A stretch of 64,000 nt of DNA from positions 32,258,812 through 32,322,811 of the forward strand of contig NC_059502.1 of assembly GCF_914767665.1 (NCBI RefSeq). The letters are read 5' to 3'. Position 1 is the first letter of the stretch, and every line of letters begins with the position of its first letter. The notes under the pieces are model-generated. The model was not told the DNA's origin. It did no database searches and saw nothing but the letters and a program-made list of their open reading frames with translations. Made by a program: the position numbers and the translations under genes. The stretch comes from Harmonia axyridis (lineage: Eukaryota; Arthropoda; Insecta; Coleoptera; Coccinellidae). Shown one piece after another: positions 38,656-49,194 of this stretch.

Positions 38656-39947
38656 ATGGAAGATTTTAAAGATCTAACAGAAAGTTTTATTCAAGACATG
38701 ATTGTGAATTGTGGCTCTCATATTCCAATTTCTTATGTATATAGTTATATAAAATCGAAAAAGAGTGATATATCTTTTCAAAATTATTATTTAAAAGAGT
38801 TGATTAAGAAGAGGACAAGAACAAGATTTTCCTACAAGGATTACGGAATTATATTCTGCTTGCTGTGTAATGGAGCACAACCTTTTTCAACATGTGAATT
38901 AGACGACGAAATAACAATTTATGAGAGAGTTCTACAGATCAATGGTAAGTTTATTCATGCCTTTACATTATGGAAATGAAAAATATTATAAGAATTTTTA
39001 CTACTTCTTATTATTTATTAATTTTTAAAATATGCCGGAATTTTGAATATATGTAGTACTACATTGATACTGAATTCAATATTATTCATCGTAAAATCCT
39101 CTTGCTCAGAATTTATAGATGTGAAGTGAATCATTATTCAAATTGTTTCTAAAAAGAAATGAACCTTATTCAAAATCAGTCAAAAGACATACCTAAATTG
39201 ATCGTTTTTTGATTCCACCTAAAAAAGGAAAATACATATAAACATTTTCAATGTTTAACCTACTGTGTGAGTATAGATTTTCTAATTCTTTTCTCATTTT
39301 GTTTCAGATGTATATTTGATTGAACTATTCAAATGTTTCATTAATCCTCAAGACGTTCCATGTGAGAAGTCTCTGAAATTAATTTTAAATAATTTCGTTG
39401 ATGATGAAGATTCCTTTTTGCGTCGACACACACCCTTGCACATGGCAGCCACATTGCCAAATGCGAACGTAACAATCACTCTTTTGAACAAGAAATTATG
39501 TTGTGAGGAGAAAACCACAAACGAGGAAACACCGATATTCTTTGCTGTGAAAAACAACCAGATGGAACAAGTGAAAACCCTTCTGAAATACGGAGCCGCA
39601 ACCTCAGAGCGAGGGACATAAACAGCAATACAGTACTTCATGCATTATGTTCTGAAGAAGGAGAGATTAATATCGAACTGTTAGAATTTTTATTAAATGT
39701 CGGTTGTGACCCGAATTCATTTGGCAAAAATTCGTGTACCCCTTTACAGATGCTTGCTGAAAATGGAAGAATAAATAATGCATTGGAGTGTGCAGAATTA
39801 CTGATCAGAAGAGGAGCTGATGTCAATTTGCAAAACCTTCACGGCGACACAGTTCTGCATACATTATCCTACTCTTGTGACGAATCCCAGTTCATTCTCT
39901 TTCTCGAATTACTGTTGAAGAGTAAAGCTGACACGAATATAGTCAAT

Positions 39948-39971
39948 AACAATAACAATAACAATAACAAT
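39948..39971 (-). repeat. LINE B 3' tail, (AACAAT)n
   Basis: About four units of AACAAT directly at the insertion junction. Short repeated tails of this kind replace poly(A) in several CR1/L2-related LINEs and are thought to form during target-primed reverse transcription. Confidence 0.8.
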
Positions 39972-40049
39972 ATTTTATTCATGCTATTACATTTTTAACA
40001 ATGCTTACATACGTCAATTACAAAAGGAAAAATATTTATACTTATATAC

Positions 40050-42881
40050 TTATGAAAAATCCTGAAAATCATTCAAATAATATTCATCTAAAGAAAAGAA
40101 ACATTTACTCAGCAAATATCCCTTCAAACAAAGCTTGAATTGTTTATTAGGCATCGCCCTCACCGTGGGTGGCAGGCTGTTGAAAAGCTTAGGCCCATAG
40201 TAAGTTACACCGCATTTTATCCTATTGATTCTATGGAAATCAGGATAAATTAGATCTCTTCTGCGTGTGTTATGTGCATGAATATCCTGGTGTGTTCTAT
40301 ATTCCTCTATATGCGACTTTACAAACAACAAACATTGAAAAATGAACAGACACGGGACAGTAAGTATTTTTTTAACTTGAAACACATGTTTGCATTCATC
40401 TCTATAATTAAGTCTACCCAAAACTCTGACAGCCTTTCTTTGCAATCCAAAGAGTCGTTTCACACCTGCATCATGACCCCAGCACAAAATACCATATGTT
40501 ATTCTAGATTCTATGAATCCACGATACACAGACAATAATACAGAATCCGATACAACCTCAGTTAATGATCGTAATGCAAAAACACCTGACGTAACAGAGT
40601 TACAGACCTTATCGATGTGAGCATTCCATGACAAATTACCCTCCATATGTACACCTAAAAATTTGATTGGCTCAAGTGAATTCATTCCTTCTAGATCTCT
40701 CATTGAAAAATACATATACACTGTCTTCGTTTCATTCAAGCTGAGCTGGTTGCTATTGAACCATTCCGAAACAACAGAAGACAACTCTCTCAAAATCTGA
40801 AGTATAAGCACTCTAGACTGAGCCTTTTTGAGCACAGTTGTGTCATCAGCAAAAAGAACAAAGTCCGCATCGGGGTCACAACTTACAAGATCATTGACGT
40901 AGATGAGAAAAAGAAGCGGTCCGAGAACCGATCCCTGTGGCACACCACAATCAACACTCGACAAGTCAGAAATATCTCCCCCGAGATCAACACACTGCAC
41001 CCTATCAGACAGATAGGAGCCCAAAAGGTCAATTGCACCCTGATCAAACCGATACCTCTGCAATTTATAAATAAGATGCTCTGTAGACACGCAATCAAAA
41101 GCCTTGCTCAAGTCACAGAAAAGTCCACCCACGTATAAACCATCACTATAACCTTCATTAATTATTTTCATAAGCTCTGTTATGGCAGCAGTTGTAGAGA
41201 GGCCGCCTCTGAAACCGAATTGGGAGCTATTAAAGAGGCAATTGTTCTCAAAATATGAGGTTAACTGCAGCTGCATAACCTTTTCCAAGACTTTCGAGAA
41301 TAATGGTACAATCGATATTGGTCTATAGTTGTTGACCAACTGCACTGAACCCTTTTTATGAACAGGAACAACTCTTGCTACCTTAAGTATTTTCGGGAAG
41401 ATGTTATTTTTCAAGCATAAATTGATCAATTTGGTAAGTGGACCAATTAATTCATTCACAAGACTCTTCAGTATTTTGGTATTGAATCCATAATAGTCTC
41501 GACTACTCTTATTATTTAGTTTTGAAATGATATCTCTAACCAAAGCCTCAGATACAAGGGAGAACTTAAACCGTATATCATGTAATTTGGACCCTATTGA
41601 ACTACAGTAATTATCCATGAATTCCGCTGATGACTTTCTAGATGGTGGTATATTCGTGATGATCTCTTTGGGTGCATCAATGAAAAATTGGTTGAATTTA
41701 TTGGCGGGGATATTATTTTTACATGTAATTTTTTTCTTCAACAGATTGGTATTACTTTTGACAACATTCCATACAGATCTTGGATTATAATTGTGTTTCC
41801 GGATATAGTTGTCATTGTATTGCTTTTTTGCAATCTTGATTTCGCGTCGATATAATTTTTGATATTCACTTACTATTTTCTTCGAATTAGGTGTCTTATA
41901 AACTTCAACAAGATCTCTATAAAAAATTAATCTCTCGCGCATATTCTTCAGATCATTACTGAACCAAGAAATAGGCAAGGAGTTAACAGAATGCTTATAT
42001 GTTTTTGGCGGAAACGATAAATCTACACAATTCTTTATAAATGTAATAAACATATCAAACTTGCTCTCAGTACCAATATTAGTATCCTCTATAAAATCCC
42101 AACAAATATCCCTCACCAGATATTTGAGAGTATCCATTCCCATCCTAGTAAGTGGTCTGCACACAGTCACATTACTAACTCTCTGTGTTCCTACGTCACA
42201 AACAAATTCAGTCTCTATGCCCAAGTGGTCAGAGAAACCCAGATCAATCACGCAACCACTACATTCATCAACATTTGTGAAAATGTTATCCAAACATGCA
42301 CTTCCTCTAGTAGCAGACGACACAATACCATGGAGCCCATATGAGGAAAAAAGATCCACGATCGCAGATTTATTAGTACTATCTCTGAGAAAATTAACAT
42401 TAAAATCCCCCAGGACGAAAACACGAAAGTCACACCCATTTATTAATTCTAAAATACTTGCAATTACATCCAGAAAAATATTGAAGTTACCAAGTGGAGA
42501 TCGATAAACAGCTATAATTAAGGTCTTTAATTGAGTGGACTGGATTGCACAAACTTCACTTTCCACTTCCACTGTTTTTGAGTTTATATCATTTCTGGGT
42601 ATAAATTCATCAATATGAGAATTTCTAACAGCGGCCGCCACACCACCATGACCACGATGCCTACGGGAATAGGAGGAAATAATTGTGAAATCATGCAGCT
42701 TTACATGCTCCAGCTCCCTCATACACATCCAATGTTCACTGAACAAAACAATATCGTGATCTAGGCATAAAGCTTCTATTTGTTCAATCTTATTACGAAG
42801 ACATTGGACATTTATATGAAGAAGCCTCAGCCTTAGACTATGCTGTCCCTTCTCCCCCCCTTCTGAAAAAAATTCTGAAAA
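40050..42881 (-). CDS. LINE B ORF2: endonuclease/reverse transcriptase, open
   Basis: Open from just after a TAA at 42884-42882 down to the stop at 40050, about 943 codons. Endonuclease motifs: LLHINVQCLRNKIEQ (Asn), LFSEHW (Glu), YRSPLG, VLGDFNVNFL (D.N), ATRGSACLDNIFTN and FSDHLGI (DH). RT motifs: NNYRPISIVPLFSKVLE, FGFRGGLSTT, CDLSKAFDCVSTEHL (first Asp), GVPQGSVLGPLLFLIYVNDL and FVLFADDTTV (catalytic FADD intact). The C-terminal tail has HNTRRRDLIYP and GVTYYGPKLFNSLPPTVR. No ATG lies before the SEHW motif, so a normal start would lose the first catalytic residues. The frame is -1 relative to ORF1 and overlaps it by about 49 nt, suggesting frameshifting. By inspection this could be an active copy. 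Confidence 0.93.
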   Translation of the reverse strand, partial: FSEFFSEGGEKGQHSLRLRLLHINVQCLRNKIEQIEALCLDHDIVLFSEHWMCMRELEHVKLHDFTIISSYSRRHRGHGGVAAAVRNSHIDEFIPRNDINSKTVEVESEVCAIQSTQLKTLIIAVYRSPLGNFNIFLDVIASILELINGCDFRVFVLGDFNVNFLRDSTNKSAIVDLFSSYGLHGIVSSATRGSACLDNIFTNVDECSGCVIDLGFSDHLGIETEFVCDVGTQRVSNVTVCRPLTRMGMDTLKYLVRDICWDFIEDTNIGTESKFDMFITFIKNCVDLSFPPKTYKHSVNSLPISWFSNDLKNMRERLIFYRDLVEVYKTPNSKKIVSEYQKLYRREIKIAKKQYNDNYIRKHNYNPRSVWNVVKSNTNLLKKKITCKNNIPANKFNQFFIDAPKEIITNIPPSRKSSAEFMDNYCSSIGSKLHDIRFKFSLVSEALVRDIISKLNNKSSRDYYGFNTKILKSLVNELIGPLTKLINLCLKNNIFPKILKVARVVPVHKKGSVQLVNNYRPISIVPLFSKVLEKVMQLQLTSYFENNCLFNSSQFGFRGGLSTTAAITELMKIINEGYSDGLYVGGLFCDLSKAFDCVSTEHLIYKLQRYRFDQGAIDLLGSYLSDRVQCVDLGGDISDLSSVDCGVPQGSVLGPLLFLIYVNDLVSCDPDADFVLFADDTTVLKKAQSRVLILQILRELSSVVSEWFNSNQLSLNETKTVYMYFSMRDLEGMNSLEPIKFLGVHMEGNLSWNAHIDKVCNSVTSGVFALRSLTEVVSDSVLLSVYRGFIESRITYGILCWGHDAGVKRLFGLQRKAVRVLGRLNYRDECKHVFQVKKILTVPCLFIFQCLLFVKSHIEEYRTHQDIHAHNTRRRDLIYPDFHRINRIKCGVTYYGPKLFNSLPPTVRAMPNKQFKLCLKGYLLSKCFFSLDEYYLNDFQDFS

Positions 42882-43855
42882 TTAAAAGGTCTTATAATTG
42901 CACCAGTAGGCCAAAAATCTTTATTATTCAACAATTTATAAATATCGTCATTAGGAGCGCCTATACTGAACGCAGAATTAGATCCTACAGTGTTCAATTT
43001 CTTAACGACAATATTCTCTGATGTCTTCAAATTACTCAAGTACTTTTGAACAGCCTCCTCCGAAACATCACCTGCAACTCTTCCAAGATATATCCACCGC
43101 TTTCTAGGTGCACCCTTGATGGTATCTTGTTCAGGGGCATTGATTCCAGTACACACTGTTGCTATCTTGCCTTTGCGTTTCGCAGTTACTACTTTCCATT
43201 CATTTGTTTTTTTGTCAGCTAATGGCTGTTCAGCATGACTATGGTCAACCTCATTGTTTACATTTTTGACATTCAAACTATCTGGACCCTTATTTGTTTT
43301 ATTCATAGTTGCTCCCACATTTTTAGAACTTCTGGTTTTCCTAACATAGCCACCTTCGTTACCTATGTTCGAATCTTGCACAGATGCTTCGCTAATTAAT
43401 TGCAGATTAGATACGTTCTTAGACCCAGATGTAGAACTGTTAGGTTGCTTATCCGCATTATAAGTTGTTGTAGTCGGAAAACAACTCTGTTTTTGTTGTG
43501 TTGGTATTTCAATTTTATTTATTATCAATTTCTGCAAATTAATTGTATAATCCAAATCATTTATGGACTTTTGCATTAATTCTTTTTCACGGTTCAAGTA
43601 TAATATCTCCATTTTAAGTTTTTCATTATCATCATGTGGAATAACAGACGATTCACCCAATGTTTTCAGTTTTTCACAGCATGAATCGCAAAACCATTTC
43701 ACATTTTTATTTTCCGAGAAAATTTTCAACCATGAATCCTTTAAAGATGCACATATTACATGCAGTTTCACTGCACATAATGCACATTTTATTAATTTGG
43801 TGTTAACCACAAAGTTATCAGAGCACTTCTTACATACATCCACACTCTCCAACAT
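42833..43855 (-). CDS. LINE B ORF1: PHD-like finger protein (340 aa)
   Basis: ATG at 43855-43853, stop at 42835-42833. Residues about 8-60 form a Cys/His finger of PHD type (CKKCSDNF...CALCAVKLHVIC...WFCDSCC). A helical, coiled-coil-like stretch follows (NEKLKMEILYLNREKELMQK), then a Ser/Asn-rich linker with basic patches and a C-terminal compact part (RKRWIYLGRVAGDVSEEAVQ) that may be an RRM-like fold. Such ORF1 proteins bind the LINE RNA and help form the ribonucleoprotein. The start is chosen because a non-ATG extension of only four codons is available upstream. Confidence 0.88.
   Translation of the reverse strand: MLESVDVCKKCSDNFVVNTKLIKCALCAVKLHVICASLKDSWLKIFSENKNVKWFCDSCCEKLKTLGESSVIPHDDNEKLKMEILYLNREKELMQKSINDLDYTINLQKLIINKIEIPTQQKQSCFPTTTTYNADKQPNSSTSGSKNVSNLQLISEASVQDSNIGNEGGYVRKTRSSKNVGATMNKTNKGPDSLNVKNVNNEVDHSHAEQPLADKKTNEWKVVTAKRKGKIATVCTGINAPEQDTIKGAPRKRWIYLGRVAGDVSEEAVQKYLSNLKTSENIVVKKLNTVGSNSAFSIGAPNDDIYKLLNNKDFWPTGAIIRPFNFQNFFQKGGRRDSIV
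42854..42872 (-). promoter_or_regulatory. Candidate -1 ribosomal frameshift region, LINE B
   Basis: On the coding strand ORF1 ends ...AAT TTT TTT CAG AAG GGG GGG AGA. This gives two homopolymer heptamers in the phase required for -1 slippage, T7 (complement of 42866-42872) and G7 (complement of 42854-42860). Both lie downstream of the last -1 frame stop (42884-42882) and upstream of the ORF1 stop (42835). Slippage at either would fuse ORF1 to the full ORF2. No stimulatory structure was assessed. Confidence 0.45.
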
Positions 43856-44387
43856 CTTGAAATACAATAATCATGACAACAAAACATTTTTGGATGAATT
43901 ATTATTGGACTGCTGCCATTCTAGACGACATACTATTTTGAAACATCTGATTTTGTTAGATATCAATGGAAAATATCAATTCTGTGTTAATCCAATTCAT
44001 TGTGATTCGTTGGATGTCGATTTCCAGAAGAGGAGTAGAAAAGAATTGCTTCATTTACGGTCCCGCAAAATAGCTCAATTCCAATCACAACCGGAATATT
44101 CTCTGGTGAGAATACTAAGTTCGACTGTAAGGGAAGTGTCCAGATTGTGTTGGAATCAAACATTGATAACAGCCATGTCTGAATTCAAGGAAAGAAAATT
44201 CCCAATTTACGGTCGTGAACTCAAATGCAAATTTGAAGCTGGGTTAAGACTATTCCTGGAACAACAAGCAGCTCATGAATTTTTCACTGTCGTCTCTAAA
44301 GGAAAGCTCAATTATTATACCATAATCGAAATTTTACAATACATACCAGTACATGAAGTGGGCAAATGTTCATTGACCTCGACCTAG

Positions 44388-47386
44388 CCAATCGAAGACC
44401 TCGTCCTCAAAAATGCTTTTTGTTGAAAGATAAATAAAAAAATTTTCAAAAGTGGAAGAAATTACTATAAAAACTAAGTGTAAAAGTATTATTTAGTCAA
44501 TAGAATTTTATTGAATATTGTTATAATTTTTTCAAGGAATGATTAGAATTCAATATGTATATTTGTAAATATTTCAACTGTTTTGTATAAATATGAAAAT
44601 AAAAATTTTTATTACAACCAAGTATCTAAACGGAGGTTTTCATTAGGTCGATTTAAGTTCATCGAATATTCGAATAATTTCATTCAATAATTGATTTGAA
44701 TTAAATATGTATATTTGTAAATATTGCAATTATGTTATAATAAAATAAATGGATGAAAATATCTATTACATCAAAATATAAAAGCAATATACATATTCAC
44801 AATCGATATTGTTTCATTCAATATTGTTGAGTGTATTTATGTTTTGTCAATATTTCAATAAAACTTATTGTTCTGTACACTCAGTTAGGTACATGTTACA
44901 ATAATAATTCATTAATAATATTTACTTTGCAGAAATAAACAATTTCTTCAATATGTTATTGTTTTAATTATATTCATATAGTGCCATTTTCGCGTTTGCA
45001 TAATGTAACAAAAAAATAAAATTGAGGTTAATTTATCCCTGACAATAATAAAATCAACCGAATAATTGAATCGATAACGAGTAATTGAAATACTCTGAAA
45101 GGTCTCTGCTAATGAAAAGTTTCAATATTTATATAAACTGATGTTTATTTTTAATGAGAATTAAATTTTATATACAGCTTATCGAATGAGCTGAGACAGG
45201 TGAGTGATCTACAGAAATCAATTGGAAGACACAGTGGTAGCAAAAATGTAGGAAGAGGTTAAAATTAAATTAGCAAAACGAGAATAGAGTTGACGCAAAT
45301 GCAGAATAACAACATATTGTCCTTAATGATGATTTATGCAGGGTTGAACATGAGTAGTTGGCCATAGCCTAGTGGTGAATGAAGGTCATCCAAGCCTGTT
45401 AGAAAATTCAAAATTGAAACATGGATTCAAAATATTCAGTTTCTGATGAAAATTTATAATTTAATGATTACTTATAATGATAATTTATAATTAATTTTGA
45501 CTTTGGCACCCAAAATACACAGAACATTATACTAGAAAACTGAAATTCTTGACTTCTCTATGATTACCGTCGAAAGTTTGCAACGTTGCCAAAACATATC
45601 TCCTTTTCATCTAAACATCGATAATTAGCAAACGGTGCAATCTGTATAAATTATAAACATCGATTAATACTGAACATTGATTATGGGAACAATGTTTATT
45701 TTTTGTTACACCGTACAAGTCCTTGAAATACAGGGTGATACTTGAAAATTTTCACACGAGAGTAGTAACCCTCAAACGGAATATTGCTCAAATGAAAATA
45801 TCGTATAGGTATCACTTACATTTCGAAAAAAGTGCTTTTAAATGTCATAACGCATAAATGATCTTCCTACACGTTTATCTACGTTCCTGAAAACATTTAT
45901 TACATTAATGATAAGTAAAAATTAGACATTTCGTATGAAATTTCAATGAGCAAATGTTTATAGATCCTTGTTCGGTCTTTTTTTCGATTTAATCAGATTG
46001 GATAGTCTTTATTATCTATTATACATTCAAAAGATTTTAAATTTAGGTCCAAAAATAAATCTTCCAGCGGTTGGAAGGTAACGATTGAAATATAATCAAA
46101 TTAAACTTATCGTCTTGATCCATCAGCTTTACACAGTTAAAATTTCATTAACTGAATGATGATCACTAAAAGTGTAATTAAGACAAGTTCTGTAATACAA
46201 TTTTGTCTATGACATTAAAAATTTTTTTTTTATTAATATTGATAACCGATGTCAATTTTTTATGAGTTCCAAAATGGGTAATGTAGATGATATTTATTTC
46301 TCGAAACAATCCTCATTACATTTGTGTCGTTGTATTTCATTTTCTGGAGGAAAATGCTTTTGGAGTGAACTGAATTAAAATTAATGAACAGACACAGCAA
46401 TAGTAAATCTCATGTGGATAACGTCTGAAATCATACTAGCTAAACAAGATTCGATTTCGCACACATTCTGAAAAAGCAAAAAAAAAAAGAAACTTAAAAC
46501 AGTATCTACAAACAAAGGTTAAGCACACATAATGCTTTCAATGAACAAATTTCCGATATACATTGTTCAGCATGTATTTGCCATAAACAAGACCAAAACA
46601 TATACCTAGATGACATCAAGAACATCTTTTTTGCTTTATGACATATAGAGTGTTCAATGAAATAATTTAGCAATTTTTTGCTAGGTGTGGTGAGTTTGAA
46701 ACAAAGGTTTCTGTTCTCAAATTATTGTATTTTGGGACTGAATTCGAATGTAATGTAGAATCCCTAAAAATATAAAAATGGAAATTGAAAACTTACAAAA
46801 TAGCGGAAAATCTAAAAGGGTTTATTCTCTTGATGACAAATTGGATGTCATCATTAAAATTAATTCGATTTTTTACCGATTTCCACAAGAAAAAATTCAA
46901 TAACAAATGATGTAATATTGCTCAAAAATAATAATTATACTTGATCACCATATTTTATCTTTTGATTTTTATGGATCTGAAACGAAACTGTGAAAACAAT
47001 GAGGAAGTTAGAAAACATTTCTCTAACGATATAGGTGGTTTTTTGAGAAAATCATATTTTCGTATTTTATTCTACCCTCCTCATAAATTTTCAGGTCTAA
47101 ATGAGTTTTTCGTACATTCACTGAAATGAAAGCTAATGATTTCAAATTATTTTCGAATTTTAGTTATCTTAATGGTTTAGGTCATTTCAAAATTGCATTA
47201 AAAATTACTCATTCTTAATGTTACTTGAAGTGAGGTTTTTGACGAATCTCTACCTGAATTTTGTTTTAAATAGTTGCCCTCTTCATAGAAGCCTCATTTT
47301 TATATATGATCCGAGTGAGAAGGTACTCCTATCTCCTATCGTTGAATTTTTTTTTTGAGTTTGTGAATCAATCTGACATAGACATC
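44388..47386 (+). other. Spacer between copies 7 and 8
   Basis: No gene recognised. The usual elements are present (52-codon frame 46971-47129; A-box-like stretch near 45367). It lacks one ATAAA (AATAATAAAATCAACC), as do the two spacers to its right, and shares the AGTGTAATT and TCTATGAC variants with the spacer to its left. Confidence 0.6.
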
Positions 47387-49194
47387 ATGGAAGATTTTAA
47401 AGATCTAACAGAAAGTTTTATTCAAGACATGATTGTGAATTGTGGCTCTCATATTCCAATTTCTTATGTATATAGTTATATAAAATCGAAAAAGAGTGAT
47501 ATATCTTTTCAAAATTATTATTTAAAAGAGTTGATTAAGAAGAGGACAAGAACAAGATTTTCCTACAAGGATTACGGAATTATATTCTGCTTGCTGTGTA
47601 ATGGAGCACAACCTTTTTCAACATGTGAATTAGACGACGAAATAACAATTTATGAGAGAGTTCTACAGATCAATGGTAAGTTTATTCATGCCTTTACATT
47701 ATGGAAATGAAAAATATTATAAGAATTTTTACTACTTCTTATTATTTATTAATTTTTAAAATATGCCGGAATTTTGAATATATGTAGTACTACATTGATA
47801 CTGAATTCAATATTATTCATCGTAAAATCCTCTTGCTCAGAATTTATAGATGTGAAGTGAATCATTATTCAAATTGTTTCTAAAAAGAAATGAACCTTAT
47901 TCAAAATCAGTCAAAAGACATACCTAAATTGATCGTTTTTTGATTCCACCTAAAAAAGGAAAATACATATAAACATTTTCAATGTTTAACCTACTGTGTG
48001 AGTATAGATTTTCTAATTCTTTTCTCATTTTGTTTCAGATGTATATTTGATTGAACTATTCAAATGTTTCATTAATCCTCAAGACGTTCCATGTGAGAAG
48101 TCTCTGAAATTAATTTTAAATAATTTCGTTGATGATGAAGATTCCTTTTTGCGTCGACACACACCCTTGCACATGGCAGCCACATTGCCAAATGCGAACG
48201 TAACAATCACTCTTTTGAACAAGAAATTATGTTGTGAGGAGAAAACCACAAACGAGGAAACACCGATATTCTTTGCTGTGAAAAACAACCAGATGGAACA
48301 AGTGAAAACCCTTCTGAAATACGGAGCCGCAACCTCAGAGCGAGGGACATAAACAGCAATACAGTACTTCATGCATTATGTTCTGAAGAAGGAGAGATTA
48401 ATATCGAACTGTTAGAATTTTTATTAAATGTCGGTTGTGACCCGAATTCATTTGGCAAAAATTCGTGTACCCCTTTACAGATGCTTGCTGAAAATGGAAG
48501 AATAAATAATGCATTGGAGTGTGCAGAATTACTGATCAGAAGAGGAGCTGATGTCAATTTGCAAAACCTTCACGGCGACACAGTTCTGCATACATTATCC
48601 TACTCTTGTGACGAATCCCAGTTCATTCTCTTTCTCGAATTACTGTTGAAGAGTAAAGCTGACACGAATATAGTCAATCATGACAACAAAACATTTTTGG
48701 ATGAATTATTATTGGACTGCTGCCATTCTAGACGACATACTATTTTGAAACATCTGATTTTGTTAGATATCAATGGAAAATATCAATTCTGTGTTAATCC
48801 AATTCATTGTGATTCGTTGGATGTCGATTTCCAGAAAAGGAGTAGAAAAGAATTGCTTCATTTACGGTCCCGCAAAATAGCTCAATTCCAATCACAACCG
48901 GAATATTCTCTGGTGAGAATGCTAAGTTCGACTGTAAGGGAAGTGTCCAGATTGTGTTGGAATCAAACATTGATAACAGCCATGTCTGAATTCAAGGAAA
49001 GAAAATTCCCAATTTACGGTCGTGAACTCAAATGCAAATTTGAAGCTGGGTTAAGACTATTCCTGGAACAACAAGCAGCTCATGAATTTTTCACTGTCGT
49101 CTCTAAAGGAAAGCTCAATTATTATACCATAATCGAAATTTTACAATACATACCAGTACAAGAAGTGGGCAAATGTTCATTGACCTCGACCTAG
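47387..49194 (+). pseudogene. Copy 8: shared 2-nt frameshift
   Basis: Exon 1 47387-47675, intron 47676-48038, exon 2 48039-49194. It has the GC insertion near 48329 and an early stop at 48350-48352. There is no second disabling lesion. It shares EILQYIP with copy 7 (Lys to Gln in the F-box-like end) and has a private Ile to Met in LVRMLSS. Confidence 0.9.

Larger units (their letters stand above)
39948..43871 (-). mobile_element. LINE B: apparently intact non-LTR retrotransposon
   Basis: A 3.92-kb minus-strand element within exon 2 of copy 7. The target reads AGTCAAT|CATGACAAC; at most AAT is duplicated, so the target duplication is 0-3 bp. The 3' end is a short tandem tail of AACAAT on the plus strand (TTATTG on the coding strand), not poly(A). 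The 5' end lies about 15 bp before the ORF1 ATG, so it may be slightly 5' truncated. ORF1 and ORF2 are both open. ORF2 has endonuclease and reverse transcriptase but no RNase H. It fits the CR1/L2/Jockey supergroup; clade not resolved. Different family from LINE A. Confidence 0.95.
38656..44387 (+). pseudogene. Copy 7: shared frameshift, exon 2 split by LINE B
   Basis: Exon 1 38656-38944, intron 38945-39307, exon 2 39308-39947 and 43872-44387. The two exon 2 pieces total 1156 nt, the same as copies 4-6 and 8, so the LINE went in without loss of gene sequence. The GC insertion and early stop (39619-39621) are present, so the gene carried the lesion independently of the LINE. Asn to Asp in NQSDIDIM groups it with copies 8-10. 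Confidence 0.93.

Noticed and set aside
39947..39975. A plain microsatellite in copy 7 exon 2
   Set aside because: The AACAAT run is the 3' tail of LINE B; the uninterrupted copies have no such repeat at this site.
43563..44387. 274-codon plus-strand frame that seems to be a new fusion protein ending in the PRANC-like domain
   Set aside because: Its first 104 codons are the antisense of LINE B ORF1 and only the rest is copy 7 exon 2. It is a by-product of the insertion.
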